Assembly (NCBI GenBank): GCA_036345935.2
Contig: JADWOT020001565.1
Location: 1-64,000, forward strand
Length of the DNA stretch: 64,000 bases
Direction: 5' to 3'
Source: Taenia hydatigena
Lineage: Eukaryota > Platyhelminthes > Cestoda > Cyclophyllidea > Taeniidae
Each line of letters begins with the position of its first letter. Positions within the stretch are counted from its first letter, which is position 1. Below the pieces are notes generated by a model. The model was not told the DNA's origin. It did not search any database and saw only the letters and a program-made list of their open reading frames with translations. Below, piece after piece: positions 23,671-35,849 of the stretch. The position numbers were made by a program, and so were the translations under genes.

Positions 23671-26600
23671 TGCCACACGCGTTCAGGGCACGCACAGGCC
23701 ACTTAGCCAGGTTTTGCGCAAGAAAAAAAATATCTCATTGCAGCTAAAATATACGATGCATAGCAGAAGTGCGCACCAACGTCCTAAATGCTACAGAAAT
23801 AGTACATTTTTTGATTCCTGTATGGGTGAAAATTCCCTCACAGTTCGATTCGGCATCCAAACAGCGACCAAAATGCTGATTTGATGATGTCAATGCAATT
23901 GCTATTTTGCTACTGATGCAAAAAGCCGAGCATTATTAACATGCGCGATGGATAGCAATCATTTGCAAGCCTTTGGTTGCTCGATATTATCATTTTACTT
24001 TCTCAAATGTCGCAGTAGGCATCATCCTTGCGCGTATCCAAATGCGTTGGCCGATCACGGTGGCGTTTTGGAAGATGATACTGCCAGTTGATGCTTAGAC
24101 TCAGGTTGTGATCAAAGTATCCTGTTGCGAGATTCACAACATGCTACCCCATTTTCTTTCTAATTCAGAATTTTACGGTAATCTCGACATCCCTACACGA
24201 AAGTATTACTTTGACACAATGAACTAAGACGTCTTCAAGGGTGAAAACACAGAGAACCATGATGCCACGGATCTTGGGCAATCAGTTGGAATCCATACAA
24301 GCAGGATATATTTGACAACAAGCCCGTAATGATCATAAAATTGGACTTAAGTGCTCTCAATTTGGTGACAATGCTAAAGCACTTCAATGAGACCCTAACA
24401 AGGGTGACTTCCGTTGGTGTCACAAATCATGCGACTGCGAAGCATGGTGGCCAAAATCAGCGAGGAAAGCTTCACAGCTGGGCATGAATTGTGCAAACGT
24501 TCCGACACTAGGCAGCTAAAAGACGTTGAAGGCAACAGACTTCACACCAGCGCATTCTTATTATAGTGTGCGAGCAGGAACCAAATTAGCTGGAGCAAGT
24601 AGCACAAAGTGTATTTTGCTCTAAATCGAGCATGCGCCATTGGCCCACCACGACTCACAAACATGACTCAATCGGAACCAATGTCTCCACAATGACTTGC
24701 TAAGAACCTTACAGCCAATCTCCCAGGCCAAAAGTAGCAATCCACAATTCATGTATCGGTTCATGTATGCATGGGTAATCCCAGTCTCCCGGCTACAGGT
24801 GACTGCCTACTCAAGAAAAACAAGCGAATCGGGAAGAGATGGGAGTTATAACGTGATTTGTGATGCTTCAACCATTATATACGCGTAGACTTAGTCTCAC
24901 AGGCCCTCGAACTTCAGAAACGTTTCTTCGTCCTAGGAAAAGGGCAGGTAGCTATTTGCTCGTTAGGTCAAAAAACATGTCTCCGTGCTAAATGCCAACA
25001 CACATGGAGAGCTGTGGTTACCCATTCACTCAGTCGACAAATTCAGGTGAAGTTTAGCGTATCAGAGTAGATGAACAATGGATAGAAAGGTCTCAATCCT
25101 TACTGATAGTTTGACAGTAAATGGCATGCTCTTTAAGAGCAAGTAAATTGCAGGTCCTTTTGCAGATGCTGATGAAATGGAACTGATGGAGGAGATAAAA
25201 CAAGCCTAGAGCAGGCATAAGATGGTGTGCCAGAAACAAAGTGTCAAGTGCCATTGTAATGATGCGGTTGAAGGTGTGAAATCATAATCACAATTTCTGA
25301 CATAAGGGTCATTTGTTTGCGCCGACGAAATCCATGGGTGAATTCCTGCTAGAGTCGACCTTTCTCCAACCTCCAAACACTAGCACAATGAACGAAGCGA
25401 CTAGTTCACATGCGGTATCATCAAAGCGGCAAATGTCCAGAAAGATCGGAACTTTTCCAATGTTGATCGGAACTAATTCAGTGCTCATTAATGGCATTTT
25501 AATAGAACAGCTTCATTGTGTAATCTTCTCATTATGCGTCTTATATTATAGAATATGGATTGAATCTAATTACATTGAAGCCAGACCTGTCCATTCTCGA
25601 TAAGCTGCCAAAGCTGGCCCATCCTCCAAACATCAGTGAAAGTTTTCGCTTTATTTTACTTTCCGTAGTGAATTATTCGAGTGATTTGCATGCGTTACAG
25701 TGAGGTAACAGTAATAAGACAGACTTTCAGCATCATGCATTGGATGCGTTCGCAGAATGAGAACATCAGAGCCAACGTCTGGACGCAAAAAAACGTGAAG
25801 ATTACAAATGGCGCTTGCCCTCCATTCGGATGTTTTACATGCCACCATCTGGACTTCTATCATAGAAACACTGACATCTTGCTACTTTTCATGCTGGTCG
25901 TCACACATTATCTTGAAACTTAGTCTTTTGGCGACCAACCGACCACAATTGGCAGCCAAGTAAGATGGGGTTGACTTTAACAGACAATCCAAACTGCTCC
26001 GCAATTTGCGCAACAAGCTTTTCAAGGACCTCTGAGAGAAATGAAGTCATTTTAGTAAAAGTATGGCCTCTATAATTAGTGACAATGCTACCCATCAACC
26101 CTGAACTGTAAACCTCAAACGCAATGGGTCCGAGAATAAGCAGTAGTCCATATTTTACCTCCCATTAGGCATTGATGAACTTACTTGTTGCGGTTGCCTT
26201 AGCCTCGCATGGACTACCACTTTTAGGAAATCAACCAGTAAGCTGCAAAACGACAACCCCTTGCCCTCGTAGGTACATGGAAATTGGATTTTGGGAGGCA
26301 TACTAGAGCTATTCCCAGGCATCTATGCGTCAGGCAGTCAGACATGTAGAGATCGAGCAAGCGAGAGAGACATGCAAAGAGCCAAGTAATTAAGCAGACA
26401 ATAAAGGTGGACAAGACAGAGCAGGGGTGGAGAATGGTAGTTGTGGAAAGGGTGAGGGATGGATAAGAATGATGCGCCCCCATCTTGCCCCAGCCTTCTT
26501 CACCATTGATCGTATTCCCCACCTCCACCTACTCATCTCTTGCCTGCCTCGACAATCGCCGTCGTTTGAATGCATTGTTTGCTTAACTGTCGGTTTCGGT

Positions 26601-27680
26601 TGCAGCCACTTGAGTGGCCATATTGCCTTTTCTAAAAACATACTCATACATTTGCTGATTTTGTACTTGAAGCAAGTAATATCGAGGAGGAAAGAATCGA
26701 TTTTGTCCATTGTGTTGGATGGAAAAAACGAAGGCTTGAGTGGAGAGAACATTTGAATTAGTTCCAAGGCCTGAATTCACATACCTCATTACCTGGAGGG
26801 CACACTGCTTACTGGCACCCTACCAGCCGATCAGTAAGCATCTCCGTATTCAAACAGCTGGAATCGTTTGAATCCAATCAATAATTTTGAGGCATTGGTC
26901 AACTGGCCGGCTTTTGAACGTCACCGTATGAAGAATGAGACTATTACAAGAGTGGGAATTCCTCTTCTAGACCCTCGTGGTCAGTGGCTGACTTTGCGTA
27001 GTGCTTCATGATTTTCCACCTCTTCGTGGGAGCCCCATGGCCGCAGCACGCGCGCAGATCAATGCCTTTCCGTCATGACAGATGATGGCTTTTCAAAGAA
27101 TGCATACAAAATATTCATACTGTTTGTCTAGATTTAATAGCCACTGCAAAGATTTATACACCTCCACATGCAGGTCTGTTCGTCTGCTCGCCTATTCATG
27201 CTGCCGACCTAATCAAAACGAAACGACGAGTTCTGGTTATTCAAGAATTCAGATGGATTGACCGCGCGTCATCAAATCGTATCAATTTTTGCACGAAACC
27301 ACTTGAGTCTTGAGAACATTCAGCTAATCGACTATGAGAAAGTCGCCTATTGACACCACTTTAGCCATTTGTCCATCCTCATTAAATTGGCCATCCTGTT
27401 CTTGCCTCCCTAATAATCTCCTGTCAGTGCAAGGATGAGACGAAAGCTTGGTCTAGGGCCTGACTCTCTAGATAAGGAAGATTCGAATATACTACAGAGT
27501 GCTGTCTTCACGATGGTGAAGCTACTGTCCACAGGCCTTCTGTTGAAGTGCTGACTTCAACAAATACCGACAGATAGCTATGCGGAGTTGCTTCAGGAGT
27601 AGAACATTTAGGACCTCAGAACACAGATAATTCTTCTTCCTCTTTATGACTACCCATAATTACCAAAAATAAAATAAGCA
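23671..27680. other. No supported gene; scattered exon-like minus-strand frames
   Basis: On the minus strand at 25.3-26.1 kb three short protein-like frames follow one another. The one at 25915-26033 begins after a TTTCTCTCAG acceptor and reads EVLEKLVAQIAEQFGLSVKV. I cannot name a family and the frames do not obviously splice together. Confidence 0.35.
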
Positions 27681-27689
27681 GTTGGTTTC

Positions 27690-27870
27690 CGTCTTGGTCG
27701 CAGAGGTGGTTATATTACCCTAACCACGTGAGCTGGCCTCTGGGCCATGACAGCAGCCCCATCCATTCTGTCTATTGAATGTACATGTATTCTACCCTGG
27801 TATTTTACCCTCTTTTGCCTTCAAGGGAGTCTCTAAGCGCTGCGGTAACACTGTTTATTTCCAAGATATT
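27690..27870 (+). repeat. Diverged dispersed repeat, copy 1 (partner 37190-37345)
   Basis: Shared blocks in order: CAGAGGTG, GAGCTGGC.TC.GGGCCATG.CAGCAGC, GTC.ATT, CTTTTGCCTTC.AGGGAG, and TTTA.TT..AA. Non-coding. Confidence 0.65.
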
Positions 27871-28794
27871 ACAAAAATTAACTAGCCATGACTCTGCTCG
27901 AAAAGCAGCGAATTTCGTAGACAGTATGGTCTACGCTCACAGTATTACACTGGCAGAATTTGACTGAATCGCTGTCCAATATTAGTCATGTATAAAGAGA
28001 TGATCCAGTCACCAATCACGTGGACGACGTGTACGACTTGATCACTCCTCTAACGAAATGCTTCATGTCTTTGCCTATGGTCAAAACAGAATTGCATACG
28101 GGATCGCATGGACGCGCGATTCTTCACAATCCTTGTAGACTCGATTTCAATGCAAGTATCTCTTTTATCAGCATACAGAGCCAGAGACAGAGTCGCGCAC
28201 GAGCGCGTGAGTGCCCGATAACTGCACAACTTACTCAGTGGATTCAGTTGCGCCTATTGATTGACTCCATAGACTGACCTTGACGAAACAGCGACTAATT
28301 GGGGTAGTTGGCTGCTCCCTGCACAGTACATCGTGCAATCAGGGACCCAGGGAGTAAAGGTTTGGCTCGAGTGACATAATGGAACTTGAAAAAAACCAAA
28401 TCCCTTCAGGTGCCTAAAAGTGCAAAATTCTATTAAATTACTGTAAATTAGGACTTGAAAAGGCTATTTATCGGTCAGGCTGCTTGAATATTTATTCATA
28501 CAAGTCTATGCGCAGAAAGTAGGGAGCATGACAACCAGGTTAATTCTCTCTATGAGAATAGTTTGGCTAGCAAAAGCATTCGCTTCGACAAAGATTATTG
28601 CCTTTTTTGGTTCAGGCATGCAATACCGCCACTGCCGACACCGAAGCCGACTGGAATGTTGAAGATGCCTTGGCCTTTGATGGAGTGGCAGTCTATGCCT
28701 GCAACAAACATCATATTTAATTGCCAATTTGGACTTCCATCAACCAACATTAAAATACCACTCCCTGATGCCTCCATTATTTCAAGTTGTTTGC

Positions 28795-29455
28795 TCATAC
28801 CACTCAATTCTCTTCAATAGAAAGTAGTTCGTGAAACAAAGTGGTGTGGCTGGAGGGAAAGCGTGCCGCTACACTGTTGGTCTTGCTTTCTTCATGGCAA
28901 CACACCAACACAGCACTGGCTGCGATTCCTTTCGAGTAACTGCATGAACGCTGAGCAATAAGTTTGCCGCAGTGGAGCACTTAAACGCCATAATTCCAGC
29001 CACACGCAACTATCACAGCATCTAAACAATGAAGCTATTTCAGTTACCTGAAACAGACCGACCTCAGCAGACACAAACCTCTCGCACAATCTCGGAACCA
29101 CCAGCGTCGTCGTCCGCAAGGCCATGTAGCAAGGCGTAGGATTGCACACAAATTGACATCAATAACATTCCACCTGATGGCGATTCGGAGGCCATCGCTT
29201 CGTTTGCAAAACACTGCTAATACAGCCCCAAACTGCTACTTGAAACACTAATCTTTGCAAAAACTGCTTGCTAAACCAGTGTGAAGCAAAACGTTTGACT
29301 TTTCATGAGTCCATTGAAAAAAGCAAACAGCTAGCAGCAATCGTACTCTTAATTGCAAACAAGTAAATTGTCATCTCCCGATCCACCTCGTTTCTGAGAA
29401 CGAGTCAGACGCTTCAAATACCATTCATCTGAACACCCTTAAACCAGGCGCCGCA
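28795..29455. repeat. Left arm of a diverged inverted repeat (partner 57590-58785)
   Basis: The reverse complement of 57590-58785 aligns: the AGTAGTTCGTGAAACA block, the CTTTCGAG block, ATAATCCCAGCCACA, AACCTCTCGCA, CCTGATGGC and GATCCACC. The right arm holds extra sequence of about 500-600 bp. On the reading strand of both arms a frame resembling ...LSN.F.A.E...AIIPAT.NY.S. is conserved, but it is broken by stops. Confidence 0.7.
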
Positions 29456-29640
29456 CTTGGGATAAAATAGCAGCCTAAAATGCACATCACTACCACGACA
29501 AACTAACCTCACCACAGTCAATCATTGGCAACCGTCCATAATTCTACATAAATACTGCGAATTGGAGGTGAACATTGGCCTTGGAACATTTTGCTGTGCG
29601 GTTAAAAGAAGGATATTTCATGCAATATGATGTATATTTT

Positions 29641-29695
29641 GGAGATATGATGCTTAGGGTGCAAGTGGTGCCAGGTTCAAATCCCGGTCAGGCCC
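29641..29695 (+). pseudogene. Truncated tRNA-Pro (AGG) relic
   Basis: The 3' two thirds of a tRNA-Pro remain: TATGAT, GCTTAGGGTGC (AGG anticodon loop with a shortened stem), GGTTCAAATCCCGG T arm and CAGGCCC acceptor strand. The 5' acceptor strand and D arm are missing and about 5 nt are deleted in the anticodon stem. It resembles the intact gene at 54590-54661. Confidence 0.7.
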
Positions 29696-32600
29696 GTTCT
29701 CCGTTCACACGTTGCTATTCGTTTGATGCCCCTCTATTGTCGCTGGACTGGCTGGTGTTGACGAGTTACTGCAAGCAATGCACCAACGCGTCTCATCCTT
29801 AATGCATCCCTGTTTGTTCAAGTTTTCAATGCGCTTTGTCCCAGTGGCGTGCTCTTTCCTCCACCTTACCTCGCCCACAGACGCATCTGTGTGACAAGCG
29901 CGTTTACTTGCAGATCAGCATTGCTCTGTGATTTTCCACTTCTCAGCAGCCGGTGAGGAATGAACCTCAGCTGAATTACGACAGCTGACGGGATCATGGG
30001 AGTTGGACAGCACTTGGTCTTGGCGTTCAGTAGGCCAGGCTGCAATAAGTGCAAAATGGGCACTTGAAGGGTCAACTCTGGTGGATTTTCAGTCTCCCCG
30101 TAGTCGGAGTGTGTGAGAGGACTGACGTGCTACAGTAGCCTCGTCGCCAGTGCCACCCTTGGCCAAACTCTCACTACTAGAAAAGCATGAGTCAAGCAAC
30201 TGGCTTAATCGTTAAATTCCTATCCGCCTGGGAGGATGCCCACCTTCAACATCACAGATCCCACTTGGTAGTTAAATTAGACTTAGAGTTTTACCCTAGA
30301 TTAAAGTGGGTATGGAGGGTGGAGTCATATGCTGGCCACCATGCATATCTATAGCCATTCATAGGGATGCTAGGCTAAAAGCATAAAATCCAACTCCTGT
30401 CACTGCAACAAACACAAGAGCACACCATCGAAAAAAACAACCAAGTCCTGAAATGGCTGCCATTAAAAATCTACTGGGGTATGCATGCAACACCATTTGC
30501 ATCTCAGGTATCAATCAACCATAAACCACCTGCCCCAGCTCAGCAATACACTCGTTGCCGCCAACTCGCAAGCGGTCGTTAAGAAACAGGCGCACAACTC
30601 GCACTTTCTAATACAAAAATGTAATGAGCCAGAGAAACAAGTCCAGCATACATCTTGGTTTTCACTTTTATTTGATTCATAACAGGACGGTAAGTTGTCG
30701 CACTCACTGAAGCACTCCACATACGGCTAATTATTGTGATTGTGATTAACTGGTTGTTAAGTTACTCAGCTATGCAAATTAGGTGCTATTTTTAAAAGTT
30801 CTGAAGAGACAGTTGCCTTTTTTCATTAAGTTTATCTGAACCGACTTATAAGTTATCGCAAAGCGTGGATTTAACCAAATTCTAGCCGGCGAAGAATTAT
30901 TACGCGAACACGAATAAAGGCTAAGTTGGCCTACTTTATCAAAAGAATTGCAGGCTAATCCTTTCAGAGAGACCAATCATATTGAAAAAGAAACCTGAGT
31001 CATTCCCAACACCTCACAGCTCAATGGGCAAACCAAAGGAGAGAATGCCATACGATATCAAGATGACTTGGTATTAAACGTCCACCAATGACCAAACACT
31101 TCTTAGGTAAAAAGGATATTTGGGCATGCAAAATACTGATGAAAACGCAAGCCAAAAGAGTAAAGTTAACCCTTTTCTTTTCTTCGGCTGGATTTAACCA
31201 TGCATAATTTTTTCGTTAAATAGACCTTGAGCGGATGCAGCTGCATGGGCAATCCATGCACATTTCTTCAATGTAATCTCAAAACTGATGCAAAGGGCAA
31301 TTGTTTTTAGGTGAATGAAAATGTTTTATGAGATTGCTAAGAGAAAACGCACCAAGTATCTGCGATGCGTGGGAGGGGTTCACCACTGATGACGAATTAT
31401 AAGCGATGTGCAGTCAAAGCGGTTTTGTTCCACCGTAGATTCATCTTTTTCTGGGTCAGTTATCAGAACCGTCCGATGATGGCATAGTATTTGTTTAGGC
31501 ATGGAAGACCTCCAGTGGGCTAGACATTGGATCGCGGCAAAGCAGATTTTTTGGGAGTCCAATGATTTTTTGTATGCAAAATAGTTTTAACTTATCCAAA
31601 ATTTTTTCGCTTTTAGAGAAAAGATGTCTCAATGTAAAGTGTGTGCACAAGATATTTTGCGGATAAATAAAGCTTCTCTCAATCCACCTAATCCGTTTAC
31701 TTTACGCAGTAACGTATTAAAGCAAAAACGGTGACTATTTCAATGCCTGAAAGCTCTTCCCACCTTGGTTTGGACGGGCAATCCTAGTGTCAGTTGCTTA
31801 CGAAATCGGGACCGTGATGCACGTGAGGAGGCGATTCTATTCAATGAATGCCTAGCTCACATAACGGCAGGCAAAGTAAATAAATTTAATTTTTCAACGA
31901 GTCTACGAAGGCAACGGGGCGATAATAAGGCGAGTACACGGCGTTGCGTAGGCACAAAATATTGTGTCTAGGACTTCTTTCTTGTTGGCAGCCTTTTATT
32001 CAGCTCACTATTTTAAAGGCAAAGTAAGATTTATAAGTACAACTAATAAAATTACATATTTAACAATTTTTGGAAGCAGTTAGGAAGGATTTAGTTGCTG
32101 AGTTTTGTGCAATGAAGCATGAACGGTCGTTCAAAGCAGCAACATTGTTTTGACTAGTCGCTTCACAGGAACTGCCATGCATCAGTGGCAGTAACCACCC
32201 CACGACCTTACTTGCTTTTATTCGTGAATAATAGTAATCTTTGTATAAAAACACTTCTTATTAAATTCAAAAAACACACGTAAAACGCCATGCTTTTGAT
32301 CTTTAGAATGTCTATCCGACGCTGCAAATTCATTTTCTATCGGCTAACAGCTTGTCAAAATACGCTTTAATGTTTAATTCAACAAACCTTGTTCACATCC
32401 ATTGTTTGTTTATTATTGGAACATGTAGTTGTTACATCCTTTGCCATCAGTAGTCCCGCTGCAAAACTCAAAGCACCAAGTAAATAATATTGTTCCATTG
32501 GCCTTTGTACTGACAGTGAAATACTGGGAATCACTTCAAGTAGGCCGCTGAATATCGCAACAAATGGGATTTCTCCAGTTTCTTATAAATCTGTCAAGAC

Positions 32601-35290
32601 AATCTACTTCATTTGTTAAAGGGTAAGGAAGTACCATCGGATTTTCCGCTAATGGTAGGTGCACGTTTCGCAATTTAGCAAGCAAGTGTTTGGAATAAGT
32701 CCTGCCGTGATTAATCGCCCTCTCTTGACATTTGACTTGAGCGTTGCGCACACATTTCCAATATCTATGGGGTCACAAAACTTGATAGGAGTTACTTATT
32801 ACACGAATGGAAGAGTTTGGAAATACAATGGTGCTTCAGATCACCATTTTGAGTTTCTAACTGCATTTTTGGACAATAAATTAACTATATTGCATCAGAA
32901 GCCTATTTGAGATGGTCTGTTTCTGGACCAACAACGCACTTTCCAACAGTGCTTGCGTGATGCCTGCCAAGATGAACACATATCGCCAACTTTATTTTTG
33001 CTATATCTTTCTCATGTTGGACCGTTCATTCGATCATGCAGGATGCCCACAAGCCTCTATGTGACAGGTGCGAGGGTACAACCACAGTTCTGTAGTGATG
33101 GGAAATGCGCCATCTTCTTCACTCCATTAGTCTGCATTTGAGAGCACGTTTTGGATGCACGCAGTCTTTATCACCAGCATTTCTTATGCGGGACATTTTG
33201 CATCTCCACCTGTTGATGATTCAATGCAACAGGCAGCATTATGCTTTAAAAAAAACATTCTCACTAGTATAAAACCAAAGCTATGATAGCTGCTTGTTGT
33301 TATTTTGGTCGACTCAGGTAACCTCTGCCTTTCACGCATCCCATCAAGAGGAATGCGCATCATTATTTACCCATATCGTTTCTTAATAATAACGCTACGT
33401 CACGCCACTTACAACTCGTTCATCTAAAAATCATTTGGCACCAAATCCGTAGCACTGATAGTAATCTTTTTGAAATACAGCTCTTAATGTGGTGGGGTTT
33501 CCTGCTGGGGGCACACAATTTGTTTCTCAACATCCATTGTTTTGCACAGTGAATAAAGAAAGCATAGATTTCCTAAATTCCTCGCGAACATGTTCGCTTA
33601 GCTGGTTATGTCGTTACCACAAACTTCTACTTTTGTCCCTTAAAGCAAAAATTACTTCTCCGTCACTATTATGGACCTAGTGTTTTTTACGTTATGGCGA
33701 GTTAGGTTAAAATTCAGCATTTGCTTTAGAACTCACATTCATATATACGGTCCTGCGATGATGAAGATGTGTGCGAGCCACCCACTTCAATGAATAATGA
33801 ATAATTAAGCGACATTCAGCTACCACTTTCTTAGCATTAGCGGCGCCTTCGATGATGTGCACCCGTCCTAAGCGGATTGTTTTAACCGATGGCAACATTT
33901 GTGTCTTTTATATTGTACATGAAGTCACCGTCAATACCAGTGGTTTTACCACATATCTTGTAACTAAGTTTTGCCTTGCTAACTTAAAAGTGATTTACTA
34001 CATTTCCTTGCTTAATTTCTCGAATTGCATCGTCTCTACTTGCCCTTGGGTATGCTATATCCAGTCACCTATGCATGAACTCGAGCTGTTTTTGACCTGT
34101 GAGATGCGTTCATGGTTTTCATGCTTATTTTTTTAAAGATTGTTACCATCTGCCTTTAAATCATATTTTCACTTGCAAAGGTTCGTGCAAAATACAATCA
34201 TCAAATGATAGCGGAAGTAAGAAATACAAATCCAAAAAGTGCCTTCGCCAAGGTTCAAGGAAGAGCACGTGTTGGTGTAGTGGTGATACAAATGTAGTCA
34301 GGCATATTGTTGTTTAAACGGAAACATGAAACTTTTAAACTTACGCCTTTTAATGAAGGTTGTGCACCCAATCCTCCTTTTCAATCGCTCCGGCTCAATT
34401 GCTATCTCCGTAAGCAACTCACATTTGGTCTTAAATACCAGCAAAATAATGCTACTCAATAAATCATTTAAAAAATGAAAATTACGCATAAAATTCAGAA
34501 TAAAGGACACAAGAAGCCCGATCAACAGACGCTCTGCTTTCCTCCCGTCCACCTGTACATCTGAAAACCTAGTTCTAACAATAAAATGCCAGAAATTCTA
34601 CAAGACTAAGAGATCACGAAGTAGGGCAATGAAGTTTATGCTTAAGCGGCGTTGATGTTTGTAAATGACCGACTAAACCTATTTGGTTCAGAGTTGGGTT
34701 CCTCTCTTAAAGCAATCAAACAAAATCGTAAAGTTATTGGACACAGGTAGCTATGTATGCACTTAGGCATTCGAGAATACATGAAAATGTCTTACGAAAT
34801 GCTCCACAGGCAATAATGTGTTACATCCTAGGCGCATTTGCTGGCGCCTAGTAAAACCTGCTAACTTTTCGAATCTTAGGGTGGATACAAAATTCTCATT
34901 TATCACTTTCAATGTAAACCTAATTGTGACACAGCTTCATTGGAGAGTGTTTTTGTTATTTGAAATTGTTAGTCGATTTCTTGCAAAGGCTTGCTAATGC
35001 AAATTTGTGAAGAAGATTTATGTCTTAAATCTATTTCATTTCTATGTACCTCACACGTCTATTTACTCATTTTAGCATTAGAAATTTGTTATGTGACGAA
35101 TGTATAAATATGTTTACATGTGCATCATTCACGTGAGTACAATGATTTGCATTATTTCAAAGATGTTGTCATTTCCTTATAACAAACGAAGTGGGCCATT
35201 CGAACCCCCAATTTTGACCAAGTCAAGTGATTTAAAGATGAATCGTTTGTTATCCCATGAATTTCAAAGCTTTATGGCATCAATCTATTA
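29696..35290. other. Gene-poor AT-rich stretch
   Basis: No RNA gene, recognised protein or clear repeat seen over about 5.5 kb. Open frames are short and without motifs. Confidence 0.4.
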
Positions 35291-35294
35291 ACAA

Positions 35295-35498
35295 TCAGAT
35301 AATCTTGCTTTCTTTATTCATGTCAAAGACGGCAACGCTACAGGTGGTAGCTTGGCACATTTGCGTGCATAAAGTCGCTTCTGCTGTGAGTGTTGATGGC
35401 TTTTCTTTGGCATTGTAATACGTATCACTTAGGACTACAAACTCAGCAAAGGCACTAGCAAGCAAAGCAGTGGCCAAACCCAGGAGCATTCGCCTCAT
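35295..35498 (-). CDS. Small putative secreted Cys protein
   Basis: 67 codons from ATG to stop. The N-terminus is a textbook signal peptide (MRRMLLGLATALLASAFA, then E) with probable cleavage after the AFA. The mature part has three cysteines in the pattern C-x3-C-x5-C (LCTQMCQATTC) followed by SVAVFDMNKE, which faintly recalls the first half of a PAN/apple-type domain. It could be a complete small secreted protein or the first exon of a larger one. I do not recognise it. It lies 138 bp downstream of another signal-peptide frame on the same strand. Confidence 0.4.
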   Translation of the reverse strand: MRRMLLGLATALLASAFAEFVVLSDTYYNAKEKPSTLTAEATLCTQMCQATTCSVAVFDMNKESKII

Positions 35499-35635
35499 TT
35501 TAAAATAAAATTTTGTGCTCCATATTTAACGTAGGCAGCCTTTTGATTGGCCGAACTATTCTGCTTGCGATTGGTCAGCCGACTTTGAAATTTGCTCACT
35601 AAGCTTATTTCTGGTGTTGAAACATTACACAAAGC

Positions 35636-35848
35636 TCAACTGCTCAAAAAATTGAAATATTGACTAAAGGCATCATTGGTGATTCTATTCACAAACAAAC
35701 CACTGTGCTTAACTAAGTTCGGAATCATTTTAATTATTTTCGGCTTGTGATACCAGGCGGGCCATTTTGGTGCTAAACCATAGCAGAACACTAAAAATGA
35801 TGAAAGAAAAAACAATATAACAACAGGCTTATTCGTCGTCGTCACCAT
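35636..35848 (-). CDS. Small putative secreted peptide precursor
   Basis: 70 codons. A short polar start (MVTTTNKP) is followed by a strongly hydrophobic core (VVILFFLSSFLVFCYG) and a basic, Trp-rich segment (LAPKWPAWYHKPKIIKM). There is no cysteine in the mature part and no clear dibasic repeat as in a typical neuropeptide precursor. No family is recognised. It might be a first exon. Confidence 0.3.
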   Translation of the reverse strand: MVTTTNKPVVILFFLSSFLVFCYGLAPKWPAWYHKPKIIKMIPNLVKHSGLFVNRITNDAFSQYFNFLSS

Positions 35849-35849
35849 C

